DNA from: Hyphomonadaceae bacterium UBA2389
Lineage (GTDB): Bacteria; Pseudomonadota; Alphaproteobacteria; Caulobacterales; Aquidulcibacteraceae
Assembly (NCBI GenBank): GCA_002343395.1
Contig: DDSN01000058.1
Coordinates: 1-21,583 of the forward strand
Direction of reading: 5' to 3'
DNA length: 21,583 bases
The translations under genes were made by a program, and so were the position numbers. Under the pieces are notes generated by a model that had not been told where the DNA came from, did not search any database, and saw only the letters and a list, made by a program, of their open reading frames with translations. Below, piece after piece: positions 1-7,993 of the stretch (the stretch's first letter is position 1; every line of letters begins with the position of its first letter).

Positions 1-809
<809 letters not shown>

Positions 810-867
810 GGCAACCTCAAGCACCGCCCCGCAACGGGGCGCGTTATCATTTCTTCAGCAAGATAGG

Positions 868-910
868 GACCGCACCCACCGCTGAACACCCCTTATAACA
901 GAGTGCGGTC
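868..910. other. 8-bp inverted repeat in the tilS-ftsH gap
   Basis: The arms GACCGCAC (868-875) and GTGCGGTC (903-910) are exact reverse complements separated by 27 bases. The spacer contains TTATAA, which could be part of a -10 element for ftsH on the minus strand, although I find no well-placed -35. It may be an operator or the base of an RNA stem. An 8-bp match over this distance can also occur by chance, so the call is weak. Confidence 0.25.
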
Positions 911-959
911 AAAGGCCGGTGAACGCGCGCGACGAAATGTTCAGGATCGTTTCCCCGCG

Positions 960-2168
960 TTAAGCTTGCCCAAGCAGCTGGCGTACGCGCGCTTCTAGCA
1001 GCCATTCGACGCGCCCAGACGCGAGCGGCGCGCGCTCTTGCCCGCGCGTCAGCACGGGGTCGCCCGCTTCTATCTCGATCGACCAGCCCGCGCCGTCCGA
1101 CGTGACCGCGGCCCGGCGGTCCCACACATAGCTCTGGTTAGCGGGCAAAATCGTCGCCGCGGGCCGTCTGGCCCCGTCGGCCCGTCCTACCAGCGCGCCA
1201 CGATCGCGACGGATCGCGATGGCGTCGCCGTCCAGTCCCACGCCGGCGCGAGCCCATGCGCCAGCGAGGGTCGCGGCTTTGAAATCCGGCGCCGTCATCA
1301 GCGCATCGAGGTGGGCCACCTGGTCAGGCGGCGGCTCTCCCTCGGCGCCGCCCGCTGCCGCGAACAGCGCGGCGAGCGCGCGCTGGCGGACCGACGCCGG
1401 CGCCTCCCAGAACGGTGGCCGCACCATGATTGTATCGTCGTGAAACACAGCCGCTTCGCGCACGAGGGCAAACGCGGCGCGATCCAAGGCGTCGGCATGC
1501 TGGGACAGGCGCTCGGCGAGTGCGGCCAGCCGCATGGGCTCGAAGCCGGCGCCGCGCAGCCCCTCAAGCGCGCGCCGCGCTCGAACGCGCGCGAACGCCT
1601 CATTGACGTTGGCTGGGTCCTCAATCCAGTCCACGCGCCGTTCGCGCAACCACGCCCGCAACGCCCAGCGCCGCGCGCCCAGAAGCGGCCGCGCCAAAAC
1701 CAGATCGCGCCCCTCCGGCCAAACAGGAACGGGCGTCAGCGCACGCATGCCGGCAAGACCGCGCCAACCAGAACCGCGCGCCGCGCGCAACAACACAGTT
1801 TCGGCCTGATCGTCTCGCGTGTGTGCAACGACGATCACGCGCGCGCCGCAATTATTCGCCGCGCCGCACAGAGCGCGGTAACGCGCTGCACGCGCGGTTT
1901 GCTGCGAACGTTTTTCTTCTGATTTCCATGACAGCGTCAGCATATCCGCCTGGACGTTGGCGTCCTCGGCGATGTCGACAGCGCGGCGCGCATCATCGGC
2001 GGAGCCCACGCGCAAAGCGTGGTCAACGATCGCCGCGCGAATGCGCGAAACGCCAAGATGCTCCACCAGCAGGTGAAGCAGCGCAACGGAATCCCCGCCT
2101 CCAGAAAGACCGACAAGGATCGGAGCGCCGTCTCCCGCCGCGCGCTCGATCGTCACCCGATCGAGCAT
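960..2168 (-). CDS. tilS: tRNA(Ile)-lysidine synthetase TilS
   Basis: Uses ATP and lysine to convert C34 of the AUA-decoding tRNA-Ile to lysidine, an essential cytoplasmic step that changes both codon and aminoacylation identity. The protein has 402 residues. The N-type ATP pyrophosphatase P-loop SGGGDS is at 22-27, followed by the VDHALR strand (48-53) and the family motif HTRDDQAET (116-124). The C-terminal half is divergent and arginine/alanine-rich, as is common in alphaproteobacteria. The ATG at 2168 has a GAGGA ribosome site about 8 bases upstream. It lies 24 bases after cpoB and 150 bases before ftsH, the conserved cpoB-tilS-ftsH order. Nothing abnormal was seen. Confidence 0.95.
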   Translation of the reverse strand: MLDRVTIERAAGDGAPILVGLSGGGDSVALLHLLVEHLGVSRIRAAIVDHALRVGSADDARRAVDIAEDANVQADMLTLSWKSEEKRSQQTARAARYRALCGAANNCGARVIVVAHTRDDQAETVLLRAARGSGWRGLAGMRALTPVPVWPEGRDLVLARPLLGARRWALRAWLRERRVDWIEDPANVNEAFARVRARRALEGLRGAGFEPMRLAALAERLSQHADALDRAAFALVREAAVFHDDTIMVRPPFWEAPASVRQRALAALFAAAGGAEGEPPPDQVAHLDALMTAPDFKAATLAGAWARAGVGLDGDAIAIRRDRGALVGRADGARRPAATILPANQSYVWDRRAAVTSDGAGWSIEIEAGDPVLTRGQERAPLASGRVEWLLEARVRQLLGQA

Positions 2169-2192
2169 GGCGGTTTCCTCGCGTATCGGACC

Positions 2193-3014
2193 TTAGGCGG
2201 CGCAGTTCGCGGCGCGCGCTTCGCGGGCGGCGAGGTCGCGAACATTGCGTGGCGCGTTGGGATAGCGGCGCGGCAGCGCGGCGAAAGCGCTGCAGCCCTG
2301 GCGCGTTTGCCCCATGCCGACAAGCGCCATGCCAAGGCGGACGTGCGCTTCCGGCGCGCGTGGACCGTTGGCGTTGGTCTGCAGGTATTGGACGAAGTTG
2401 GCGGCGGCATCAGTGTAATTATTGCGCGCCAGCAGCGTGAAAGCGAACCAGAAGCGCGCATCCGCCGCGTTCGCGTCAGTGGGGTAGGTTTCGATGAAGT
2501 CGCCAAAAGCCACTTCCGCCTCGGCATAGCGCCCATTCACCAGCAGCTCGCGCGCCTGGCTGTACTGCGCGACGGGGTCAGCGGGCGGACGTTGCTGCGC
2601 AACAGCGCCGGCCGGCACAGTGCCCAGCGTCCCAACGGAATTGCGCTGCGCCTGATTGAGCCCTGATGGCGCGCTTTCGCCGCCCCCCGACAAGGGAGGC
2701 TGCGGCGCGGCGGCGTCCGGCGAGGGTTCGCCTTGCGAAAGCGACTGATTGACGCCCGCAAGTTCGCCGACCATGCCGCGCAAGCGCGTGATTTCGCGCT
2801 CGGCTTGGTTCAGCTGATATTGCAGCCGCTCATTCTCGGCGGTTGCGTCGCGCAGCTGTGTCTCCAGCTCTTCGATGCGATCCTGGCGCGCGTCCGCTTG
2901 ACCGAAGGTGGGCGGCGGCAATTGGGTCTGCGCCGACGCTGGCGCCGCAAAAAGAAACCCGGCCGCGACGGCGAGCGCCGCGAGCCGGGTGAGCGAAAGA
3001 TGTGACCGTTCCAT
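2193..3014 (-). CDS. cpoB: Cell division coordinator CpoB (YbgF), Tol-Pal system protein
   Basis: Periplasmic protein that in enterobacteria links Tol-Pal constriction to peptidoglycan synthesis by PBP1B. I take the ATG at 3014, giving 273 residues, because a clean Sec signal peptide follows (hydrophobic 11-25, cleavage after ASA at about 28). Longer in-frame extensions would run into pal. After the signal peptide comes a coiled coil (about 42-92, heptad-like, charged), then a Pro/Gly/Ala-rich linker (95-145). The C-terminal TPR domain (about 148-273) has repeats around YSQARELLVNGRY, ARFWFAFTLLARNNY and AHVRLGMALVGMGQ. This coiled coil, linker and TPR order is the family architecture. It lies 40 bases after pal and 24 before tilS. 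Confidence 0.93.
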   Translation of the reverse strand: MERSHLSLTRLAALAVAAGFLFAAPASAQTQLPPPTFGQADARQDRIEELETQLRDATAENERLQYQLNQAEREITRLRGMVGELAGVNQSLSQGEPSPDAAAPQPPLSGGGESAPSGLNQAQRNSVGTLGTVPAGAVAQQRPPADPVAQYSQARELLVNGRYAEAEVAFGDFIETYPTDANAADARFWFAFTLLARNNYTDAAANFVQYLQTNANGPRAPEAHVRLGMALVGMGQTRQGCSAFAALPRRYPNAPRNVRDLAAREARAANCAA

Positions 3015-3054
3015 GCCGGGCCGATAGCCGCGGCGTCTGGCTAAATTGAGACGA

Positions 3055-3552
3055 TCAGGAGACAGCGCCAGAAACGATCTGCGTGTGCGCGTTACGGTTA
3101 ACGCTCCATGCCTCTTCGTTGGCGCGGGGATCGAGCGGGCGCTCCTTGCCGTAAGAGACCGTCTCCATCCGGTTTTGCGCAACGCCGAGCGAAGCGAGAT
3201 AGTCGCGCGAGGCCGCCGCGCGCCGCGCGCCCAGCGCCAGGTTGTACTCGCGAGTGCCGCGCTCGTCGCAATTGCCGGCGATCAGCACGCGTGTATTCGG
3301 GTACTGGCGCAACCACGCCGCTTGGCGCTCAAGCACAGCGCGCGCTTCCGGCGTCAGGTCCGATCGATCATAGCCGAAGAACACCCGATCACCGACAGAT
3401 ACGCGGAAGTCCTCCACCGAACCGGGAACCGGCCCCTGCGGACGTTCCTGGGTGGGCGGCGGCGGCGTGTTGGTGGTCGGCGTCGGATCAGGCCGGCTGG
3501 CGCACGCGGAAATCGCGGCGACAGCGGTAAAAGCGATCAAGACCTTGCGCAT
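3055..3552 (-). CDS. pal: Peptidoglycan-associated outer-membrane lipoprotein Pal
   Basis: Outer-membrane lipoprotein that binds peptidoglycan and TolB, anchoring the outer membrane during constriction. The 165-residue protein has a lipoprotein signal ending in the lipobox AISAC, with lipidated Cys at 17. A Pro/Thr-rich tether (about 20-45) follows. The OmpA-like peptidoglycan-binding domain (about 50-160) has the signature NCDERGTREYNLALGARRA (94-112), which includes the Asp and Arg that contact diaminopimelate in this family. The GNC variant of the usual GHT at the start of that motif is a feature I associate with alphaproteobacterial Pal. The gene sits 99 bases after tolB, a larger gap than elsewhere in the cluster, so it may also be transcribed separately. 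Confidence 0.96.
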   Translation of the reverse strand: MRKVLIAFTAVAAISACASRPDPTPTTNTPPPPTQERPQGPVPGSVEDFRVSVGDRVFFGYDRSDLTPEARAVLERQAAWLRQYPNTRVLIAGNCDERGTREYNLALGARRAAASRDYLASLGVAQNRMETVSYGKERPLDPRANEEAWSVNRNAHTQIVSGAVS

Positions 3553-3577
3553 TGGCTCAATTCTCCCCTCGAACTTC

Positions 3578-3592
3578 GCGTTCCGTGAACGC
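3578..3592 (-). other. Short hairpin in the tolB-pal gap
   Basis: GCGTTC and GAACGC are perfect complements around a 3-base loop. The hairpin lies in the 99-base leader between the tolB stop and the pal start. It has no T-run, so it is not a canonical terminator. It might set the relative expression of tolB and the more abundant Pal, which is inference only. Confidence 0.25.
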
Positions 3593-3651
3593 CTCTATTC
3601 CCCGAAGCACGGACCCTGCAATTGAAATCCTAGCCGGCAATCATGTTCCCA

Positions 3652-4959
3652 TCACGGCAGAAGCGGCGACCAAGCCGGGTCGGACGCGTCTGTCGGTGTT
3701 GGAATCTCTCGCAAATTCCGCCCCGTGAGATCGACTGACCAGAGCCGAGCGCCCTGCCCGCGTCCCTCGCGGAAGAACATGATCACCCGCCCATTGGGCG
3801 ACCAAGTTGGCGCTTCGTCCAGATAGCTTTCGGTTAAGATGCGTTCACCCGAACCGTCGGGGCGCATGACGCCGATCGCGAACCGCCCGCCGCTCTGGCG
3901 GGTAAACGCGATCAAGTCGCCCCGTGGCGACCAGACCGGCGTCGCGTAGCGCCCCTCGCCAAAGGAAATGCGGCGCTGGCCTGATCCGTCCGCGTTCATC
4001 ACATAAATCTGCTGCGAGCCTCCGCGGTCGGACTCGAAGGTGATCTGCGAGCCGTCAGGCGAATAAGATGGCCCAGTGTCAATCGCTGGGTGGTTGGTCA
4101 ACCGGCTGCGCGCCCGCGTGCGCAGGTCCATAGTGTAGATTTCGGCGTTGCCATTCATATCGAGCGTGAAGGCGACGCGCGAACCGTCCGGCGAGAAGCG
4201 CGGCGCGAACGACATGCCGGGGAAGTCGCCCATGACCTCGCGGCGGTTGGTTTCCAGATTGTAGAGAAACACGCGCGGCGCGCCGGTTTCATAACTCAGA
4301 TAGGTGATCATCTGCGTCGACGGCGAGAACCGCGGCGTCAGCACCATGGCGTCGGGGCCGGTCAGATAGAACGGATTGGCGCCGTCCTGATCCATGATCA
4401 TCAGACGCTTGACGCGCCGGGTACGCGGGCCGCTCTCGGATACGAACACTATGCGGCTGTCGAAGTAGCCCCGTTCGCCGGTCAGCTGTTCGTAGATTTG
4501 ATCTGAAATGCGATGGGCGATGCGCCGCCAGTTGTCCGGGGTTGTCGCGTACGAAAACCCCGTCATCTGCTGCTCAGCGAACACGTCGTACAGACGGAAG
4601 TCGATCCGGATGCGCCCGTCCGGCAAAGGCGTGACCTGACCGACGACGAGCGCCTGGGCGTCAATCACCTTCCAATCCGCGAACCGCGGCGGCACCTCAA
4701 GAGCCTGAATGCGTTCGATAAACGCCGCCCGGTCGATGGGACGAAACAATGCCGAGCGCTCCAGATTCGCGCGCACGACGCCTGCGATGTCGCCGCCCAC
4801 TTGCTGCGCGGCGGGGCTGGCGCCCAGGAAGTCCACGACCGCGACGGGCATTGGATTGAGGTGGCCTTCCTCGACATTGACCCGCACCTGCGCCTCAGCC
4901 GAAGCGGCGAAAACCGCTGAAAGCACAAGCGCCAAAGCAAAGAAGAGTCGTCTCATCAT
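3652..4959 (-). CDS. tolB: Tol-Pal system beta-propeller protein TolB
   Basis: Periplasmic protein that cycles between Pal and the TolA/colicin side of the Tol machine. It has a Sec signal peptide (hydrophobic 5-20, cleavage near AEA at about 23), an N-terminal alpha/beta domain (to about 170), and a six-bladed propeller of TolB/WD40-like PD40 repeats. Blade motifs visible include FSPDGSRVAF, YSPDGSQITF, WSPRGDLIAF and WSPNGRVIMF. The length of 435 residues is normal. Three adjacent starts exist: GTG 4962, ATG 4959 and ATG 4956. I chose 4959 for its spacing to a GAGAG element that overlaps the end of tolA. The choice moves the N-terminus by only one residue. It lies 15 bases downstream of tolA. 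Confidence 0.96.
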   Translation of the reverse strand: MMRRLFFALALVLSAVFAASAEAQVRVNVEEGHLNPMPVAVVDFLGASPAAQQVGGDIAGVVRANLERSALFRPIDRAAFIERIQALEVPPRFADWKVIDAQALVVGQVTPLPDGRIRIDFRLYDVFAEQQMTGFSYATTPDNWRRIAHRISDQIYEQLTGERGYFDSRIVFVSESGPRTRRVKRLMIMDQDGANPFYLTGPDAMVLTPRFSPSTQMITYLSYETGAPRVFLYNLETNRREVMGDFPGMSFAPRFSPDGSRVAFTLDMNGNAEIYTMDLRTRARSRLTNHPAIDTGPSYSPDGSQITFESDRGGSQQIYVMNADGSGQRRISFGEGRYATPVWSPRGDLIAFTRQSGGRFAIGVMRPDGSGERILTESYLDEAPTWSPNGRVIMFFREGRGQGARLWSVDLTGRNLREIPTPTDASDPAWSPLLP

Positions 4960-4974
4960 CACGGCTGCTCTCTT

Positions 4975-5703
4975 TCATTGTGATTGGCGGAGGCCAAAGC
5001 GGACCTCCTGCGTGCGCCAGACTTCGAAATACTCGCCCACCGAAGGATCGTTGGGAAGGAACTCATAAGGGTCGCAAACGCGCACAGCGCGCAACGCCCG
5101 ATTGACGGCCTCGTTCATCAGCGGATCGAACGTGTAGTTCACGGGGCTAACCACGCGCGGCTGTCCAACCAAGCGGCCGTTGCGATCCAATTGCACTTCG
5201 ACAACCACGATAAGCCGTTCCGGATCGGGCATATCAGCGGTCGAGCGCCAGCAGCGGCGCAAGGCCCGATCCATCAGCGAAGCGACGCGGCTTTCAACCG
5301 TCGCGCGCTCTTCCGTGCCCAGGCCGGCGCCGCGCTGGTTGCGATCGGCGGGCGCCCCTTCCTGCTGACGGCGGCCGCGATTCCTCTGCCGATCGATCAT
5401 GCCGGAGATGTCAGCGAGATTGAAATCGTCATCGTTGGTTTGCGGACGGCGCGGTTGGGGCGTCGGAGACGGCGCGGCAGCCGGTTCCTCGGGGAGTTGT
5501 TCTTCCTCCTGGGGCGCGACCTCATCGTCCGCAACCTGCTCAGCCAGGGCGCGCACGTTTGCTTCCGCGCCGAGATCGACGATCTCAACCGGCACGATCG
5601 CCGCGCCTTGCACCGGCAATGTCGAGCGCGCTTCCCAGGCAAGCATGGTCAACATCACCGCGCCGGCATGACCGATCAGGGAGACGATGACGCCAGGGCG
5701 CAT
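4975..5703 (-). CDS. tolA: TolA-type energy transducer of the Tol-Pal system
   Basis: Bitopic inner-membrane protein expected to carry TolQR motor force across the periplasm to TolB/Pal. It has 242 residues. One N-terminal membrane helix (about 5-23) contains Ser8 and His12, spaced as in the S-xxx-H part of the TolA/TonB SHLS motif that contacts the motor. The middle (about 45-135) is Glu/Pro/Gln-rich and lacks the long Ala/Lys helix of E. coli TolA. The C-terminal domain (about 135-242) resembles TolA-III/TonB-C and has two cysteines, 151 and 210, that could form a disulfide. The start ATG lies one base after the tolR stop (TGAGATG), so translation is probably coupled. Assignment rests strongly on position between tolR and tolB; by sequence alone it could be called TonB-like. 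Confidence 0.88.
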   Translation of the reverse strand: MRPGVIVSLIGHAGAVMLTMLAWEARSTLPVQGAAIVPVEIVDLGAEANVRALAEQVADDEVAPQEEEQLPEEPAAAPSPTPQPRRPQTNDDDFNLADISGMIDRQRNRGRRQQEGAPADRNQRGAGLGTEERATVESRVASLMDRALRRCWRSTADMPDPERLIVVVEVQLDRNGRLVGQPRVVSPVNYTFDPLMNEAVNRALRAVRVCDPYEFLPNDPSVGEYFEVWRTQEVRFGLRQSQ

Positions 5704-5704
5704 C

Positions 5705-6181
5705 TCACCGCTCGTCGGCGCGGCGGCGCGACGGCGGGTTGTCGCGCGTGTCGCTGACCAAATCGAGATTGCGGAAGCCGGCCGAACTCAGCATCGCCAT
5801 GACATCGAGAACGGAGCCGTAGTTGGCGTTGGTGTCGCCGCGAATGAACACGCGACGATCATACCCCTCGTTCGAAATCGCGCGCATGGTCGCCACAAGC
5901 TCATCGCGCGAAACAACGGTCTCTTGCAGGTAAATCGTGCCGTCGGCGGCGATGGTGACCGAAAGCGGGTTGGTTTCTGTCTGCGACTGCTTGGCGTCGG
6001 TGCGCGGTAGTTCGATCGGCACGCTGACGGTCAGAAGCGGCGCCGTCACCATGAACACGATCAGAAGCACAAGCATAACATCGACGAACGGCGTGACGTT
6101 GATTTCGCTCAGCCGTGAGCGGCGCGCGCCACGGCGGGAGCGTCCGTTCCGTCGCGCCGATTGCGCCATGCCTCCGGCCAT
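5705..6181 (-). CDS. tolR: Tol-Pal system protein TolR (ExbD family)
   Basis: Stator/rotor partner of TolQ in the proton-driven motor of the inner membrane. The protein has 158 residues. A basic cytoplasmic N-terminus is followed by SEINVTPFVDVMLVLLIVFM. Within it, Asp34 in the single membrane helix (about 32-52) is the conserved proton-carrying aspartate of ExbD/TolR. The periplasmic domain (about 60-150) has the ExbD fold pattern including VFIRGDTNANYGSVLDVM. A second in-frame ATG four codons in (6169) is an alternative start. It lies 2 bases after tolQ and 1 base before tolA, so it sits in a tightly coupled tolQRA unit. Confidence 0.96.
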   Translation of the reverse strand: MAGGMAQSARRNGRSRRGARRSRLSEINVTPFVDVMLVLLIVFMVTAPLLTVSVPIELPRTDAKQSQTETNPLSVTIAADGTIYLQETVVSRDELVATMRAISNEGYDRRVFIRGDTNANYGSVLDVMAMLSSAGFRNLDLVSDTRDNPPSRRRADER

Positions 6182-6183
6182 GG

Positions 6184-6870
6184 TCAGCGCTCGCCCAGAC
6201 GCCGCGAGACGCGCGCGGCGATCTCATCGCTGATTGTATCCAGACGGTCGCCAAGGCGATCGAGATCGCCGGTGAATTTGTTGTAGAAAATGACCGCCGG
6301 GATAGCCGCGATGAGGCCCATTGCTGTGGCGAACAGCGCCTCCGCGATGCCTGGCGCGACAACCGCGAGGTTTGTTTGCTGCTGAACGGCGATGTTGGTG
6401 AAGGCGTTCATGATGCCCCACACGGTGCCGAACAGGCCAATGAACGGCGCCGAAGCGCCGACGGACGCCAGCACGCCGAGGCTGCGGGATGCGCGCCCCA
6501 TCTCGCGCGCGACTTGCGCTTGCATCAAACGGTCGACGCGATCCAGCATCAACTGAGCGCCTTCGCCAGGAAGCCCGGCGCGGCGCGCCTCGCGGAATTC
6601 ACGGGCCGCTACCGAAAACACGCGCGCCATGGCGTCGCGCGGGCGATCGCCGCCGCGGTCGTCAAGCTCTTCAATCGAGCGCCCGGACCAGAACTCGCGC
6701 TCGAATTTGCGTGACTGTTGATCGAGGTCGCCAAACTGCATCCATTTGTCGACCGCAACCGCCCACGTCCAAACCGAGGCGACCGCAAGCACCAGCATGA
6801 CCCCTTTGACCACGGGGTCCGCTTCCAGGAAGAGATTGACGAGTGTGATCTGCTCTGCGCCGCTGGCCAT
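6184..6870 (-). CDS. tolQ: Tol-Pal system protein TolQ (MotA/TolQ/ExbB proton channel family)
   Basis: Proton-channel subunit of the TolQR motor. The 228-residue protein has three membrane helices: about 22-40, 132-155 and 169-195. The family core GLFGTVWGIMNAF lies at 145-157, and APGIAEALFATAMGLIAAIP at 172-191 lines the channel with TolR Asp34. The cytoplasmic loop (about 45-128) is charged. A GGGAG ribosome site stands about 5 bases upstream of the ATG. A 79-base gap separates it from ybgC and holds a TTGACA hexamer that may belong to a promoter for the tolQRAB-pal genes. Confidence 0.97.
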   Translation of the reverse strand: MASGAEQITLVNLFLEADPVVKGVMLVLAVASVWTWAVAVDKWMQFGDLDQQSRKFEREFWSGRSIEELDDRGGDRPRDAMARVFSVAAREFREARRAGLPGEGAQLMLDRVDRLMQAQVAREMGRASRSLGVLASVGASAPFIGLFGTVWGIMNAFTNIAVQQQTNLAVVAPGIAEALFATAMGLIAAIPAVIFYNKFTGDLDRLGDRLDTISDEIAARVSRRLGER

Positions 6871-6909
6871 GCTCGCTCCCGCTTTCGCGGCGTCCAGGCC
6901 GCGCCCCAG

Positions 6910-6938
6910 CCTCGCTTAGAGCCGGAGGTTTTTGTCAA
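6910..6938 (-). promoter_or_regulatory. Possible promoter upstream of tolQ
   Basis: On the minus strand a perfect -35 hexamer TTGACA (6938-6933) lies 63 bases before the tolQ ATG. The hexamer 17 bases downstream (GCGAGG) is a poor -10. TCTAAG is closer to consensus but only 12 bases away. Only the -35 is convincing. Confidence 0.3.
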
Positions 6939-6949
6939 AAGCTGGACGT

Positions 6950-7396
6950 TTACGATGCCAAAAAGGGTTTAAGCCGCTCTAACAGCAGCGGCGGCGGCCT
7001 TCTGGGCCGACCCGTGAGGCTTATGCAACACGCCTCGACCTGGGCTGTAACCAGCACCTCGCCGCCGCGCCGGATCACCTGCGAGACTTTGATGCGCGGT
7101 CCTATGATGGCGTCGTAGGCGGTCTCAACCACGAGTGCGTCGTCGATTCGCGCCGCTTTTAGAAAGGCGATCTCCATCCGGTTGACGGCGAAGGCGATGG
7201 GATCGGCCAGCGCCGCCAGTTCGCTGTGGTGTACGCCCGCGACACGCAAGAAGTCGCTGCGCCCACGCTCAAAGAAGCGCAGGTAGTTGGCGTGGTAAAC
7301 GACGCCGGAAAAATCCGTGTCCTCGTAGTAAACCCGTACCGGCAGGAAATGCGATCGGCCGTCGAAGCGGCCAGAACTGGGCGTGTCGTGGTCCAT
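6950..7396 (-). CDS. ybgC: Tol-Pal-associated acyl-CoA thioesterase YbgC
   Basis: Hotdog-fold thioesterase of the 4-hydroxybenzoyl-CoA thioesterase class that hydrolyses acyl-CoA and associates with Tol-Pal genes across proteobacteria. The 148-residue protein has the active-site motif YYEDTDFSGVVYHANYLRFF (23-42), in which Asp28 is the catalytic aspartate of the family. The hotdog helix and strands follow, around NRMEIAFLKAARIDDALVVE. It opens the ybgC-tolQRAB-pal-cpoB run. The ribosome site is weak (AGGG almost touching the ATG). A strong hairpin ends only 20 bases upstream, leaving little room for a conventional promoter. Confidence 0.93.
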   Translation of the reverse strand: MDHDTPSSGRFDGRSHFLPVRVYYEDTDFSGVVYHANYLRFFERGRSDFLRVAGVHHSELAALADPIAFAVNRMEIAFLKAARIDDALVVETAYDAIIGPRIKVSQVIRRGGEVLVTAQVEACCISLTGRPRRPPPLLLERLKPFLAS

Positions 7397-7416
7397 GCCC
7401 TGGGCTTAGCGTGATT

Positions 7417-7454
7417 AGGCGCGCGCCGAAACAGGCGATGCCCGGCGCGCGCCT
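7417..7454 (-). terminator. Strong GC hairpin after the CARDB gene
   Basis: The arms AGGCGCGCGCC (7417-7427) and GGCGCGCGCCT (7444-7454) are exact 11-base reverse complements around a 16-base loop. It begins 6 bases past the stop of the CARDB gene on the minus strand. There is no U-tract after it, so it is a terminator-like or 3'-end-protecting structure rather than a textbook intrinsic terminator. Confidence 0.5.
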
Positions 7455-7460
7455 TCCCCC

Positions 7461-7901
7461 TCAGGGCACGACCTTCACATGCGTGCCCGCGTTGTTAGCT
7501 TCATTGCCTTCGGCCACGGCGGCGCCCGCATCGGCTGTGACGGTGAGATGATAGGTTCCGGAGCTCCACGCCAGCGCATCCCAGAAGCGCAAACGGTGAT
7601 TAAACACGCGCCCCGGCGTGAGCGCAGGCACGTTTATGGACACGCGATCGGGAAAAGCGGGATTGGTGTAGGCGGGCATGTACATGGCGGGGATTTCAGC
7701 GCACCCCCCAGTGGCTGGCGGCTTGCTGCAATTGAGCGTGACGACGCTGGGCGTGGAAGCAGCGTCGCCAACGTTGCGAACGGAAACGACGCCGTGCGTG
7801 AGCCGCGAGGCGATCGGAACCAGATCAGGCGCGGCCGACGCCGCGGTCGACGCCCCCGCGATGCTCAAGAACGCGGCCAAACCAACAAGTGCGTTACGCA
7901 T
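7461..7901 (-). CDS. Secreted CARDB-domain protein, function unknown
   Basis: The 146-residue protein has a Sec signal peptide (1-23, cleavage ASA before AP). The rest is one Ig-like beta-sandwich of CARDB type. It opens with PDLVPI (25-30), has a VRNVGDA turn (41-47) and ends with the CARDB hallmark EGNEANN (131-137), preceded by GTYHLTVTAD. Two cysteines (58 and 67) bracket a PPATGG loop and may form a disulfide in the periplasm. CARDB domains are adhesion or assembly modules, often attached to proteases or surface proteins. Here the domain stands alone, so no activity can be assigned. GGAGG (7909-7913) is 7 bases before the ATG. It appears to be a single-gene unit with its own hairpin terminator. 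Confidence 0.8.
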   Translation of the reverse strand: MRNALVGLAAFLSIAGASTAASAAPDLVPIASRLTHGVVSVRNVGDAASTPSVVTLNCSKPPATGGCAEIPAMYMPAYTNPAFPDRVSINVPALTPGRVFNHRLRFWDALAWSSGTYHLTVTADAGAAVAEGNEANNAGTHVKVVP

Positions 7902-7969
7902 ATTTCTTCCTCCAACGCACGTCCCTCAACGGCGTTGGCGCCTGGATAGAGATTTGCGCGACGCTCAGC

Positions 7970-7985
7970 CGTGACGCTTGTCACG
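7970..7985 (-). terminator. Weak hairpin after the CoA-lyase gene
   Basis: CGTGAC and GTCACG pair perfectly around a 4-base loop, 8 bases past the lyase stop on the minus strand. There is no T-run. It may be a weak terminator. Confidence 0.3.
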
Positions 7986-7993
7986 CGGCGCGG

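Noticed and set aside
3015..3182. 56-residue N-terminal extension of CpoB
   Set aside because: It lies largely within pal and would place the signal peptide in the interior of the protein.
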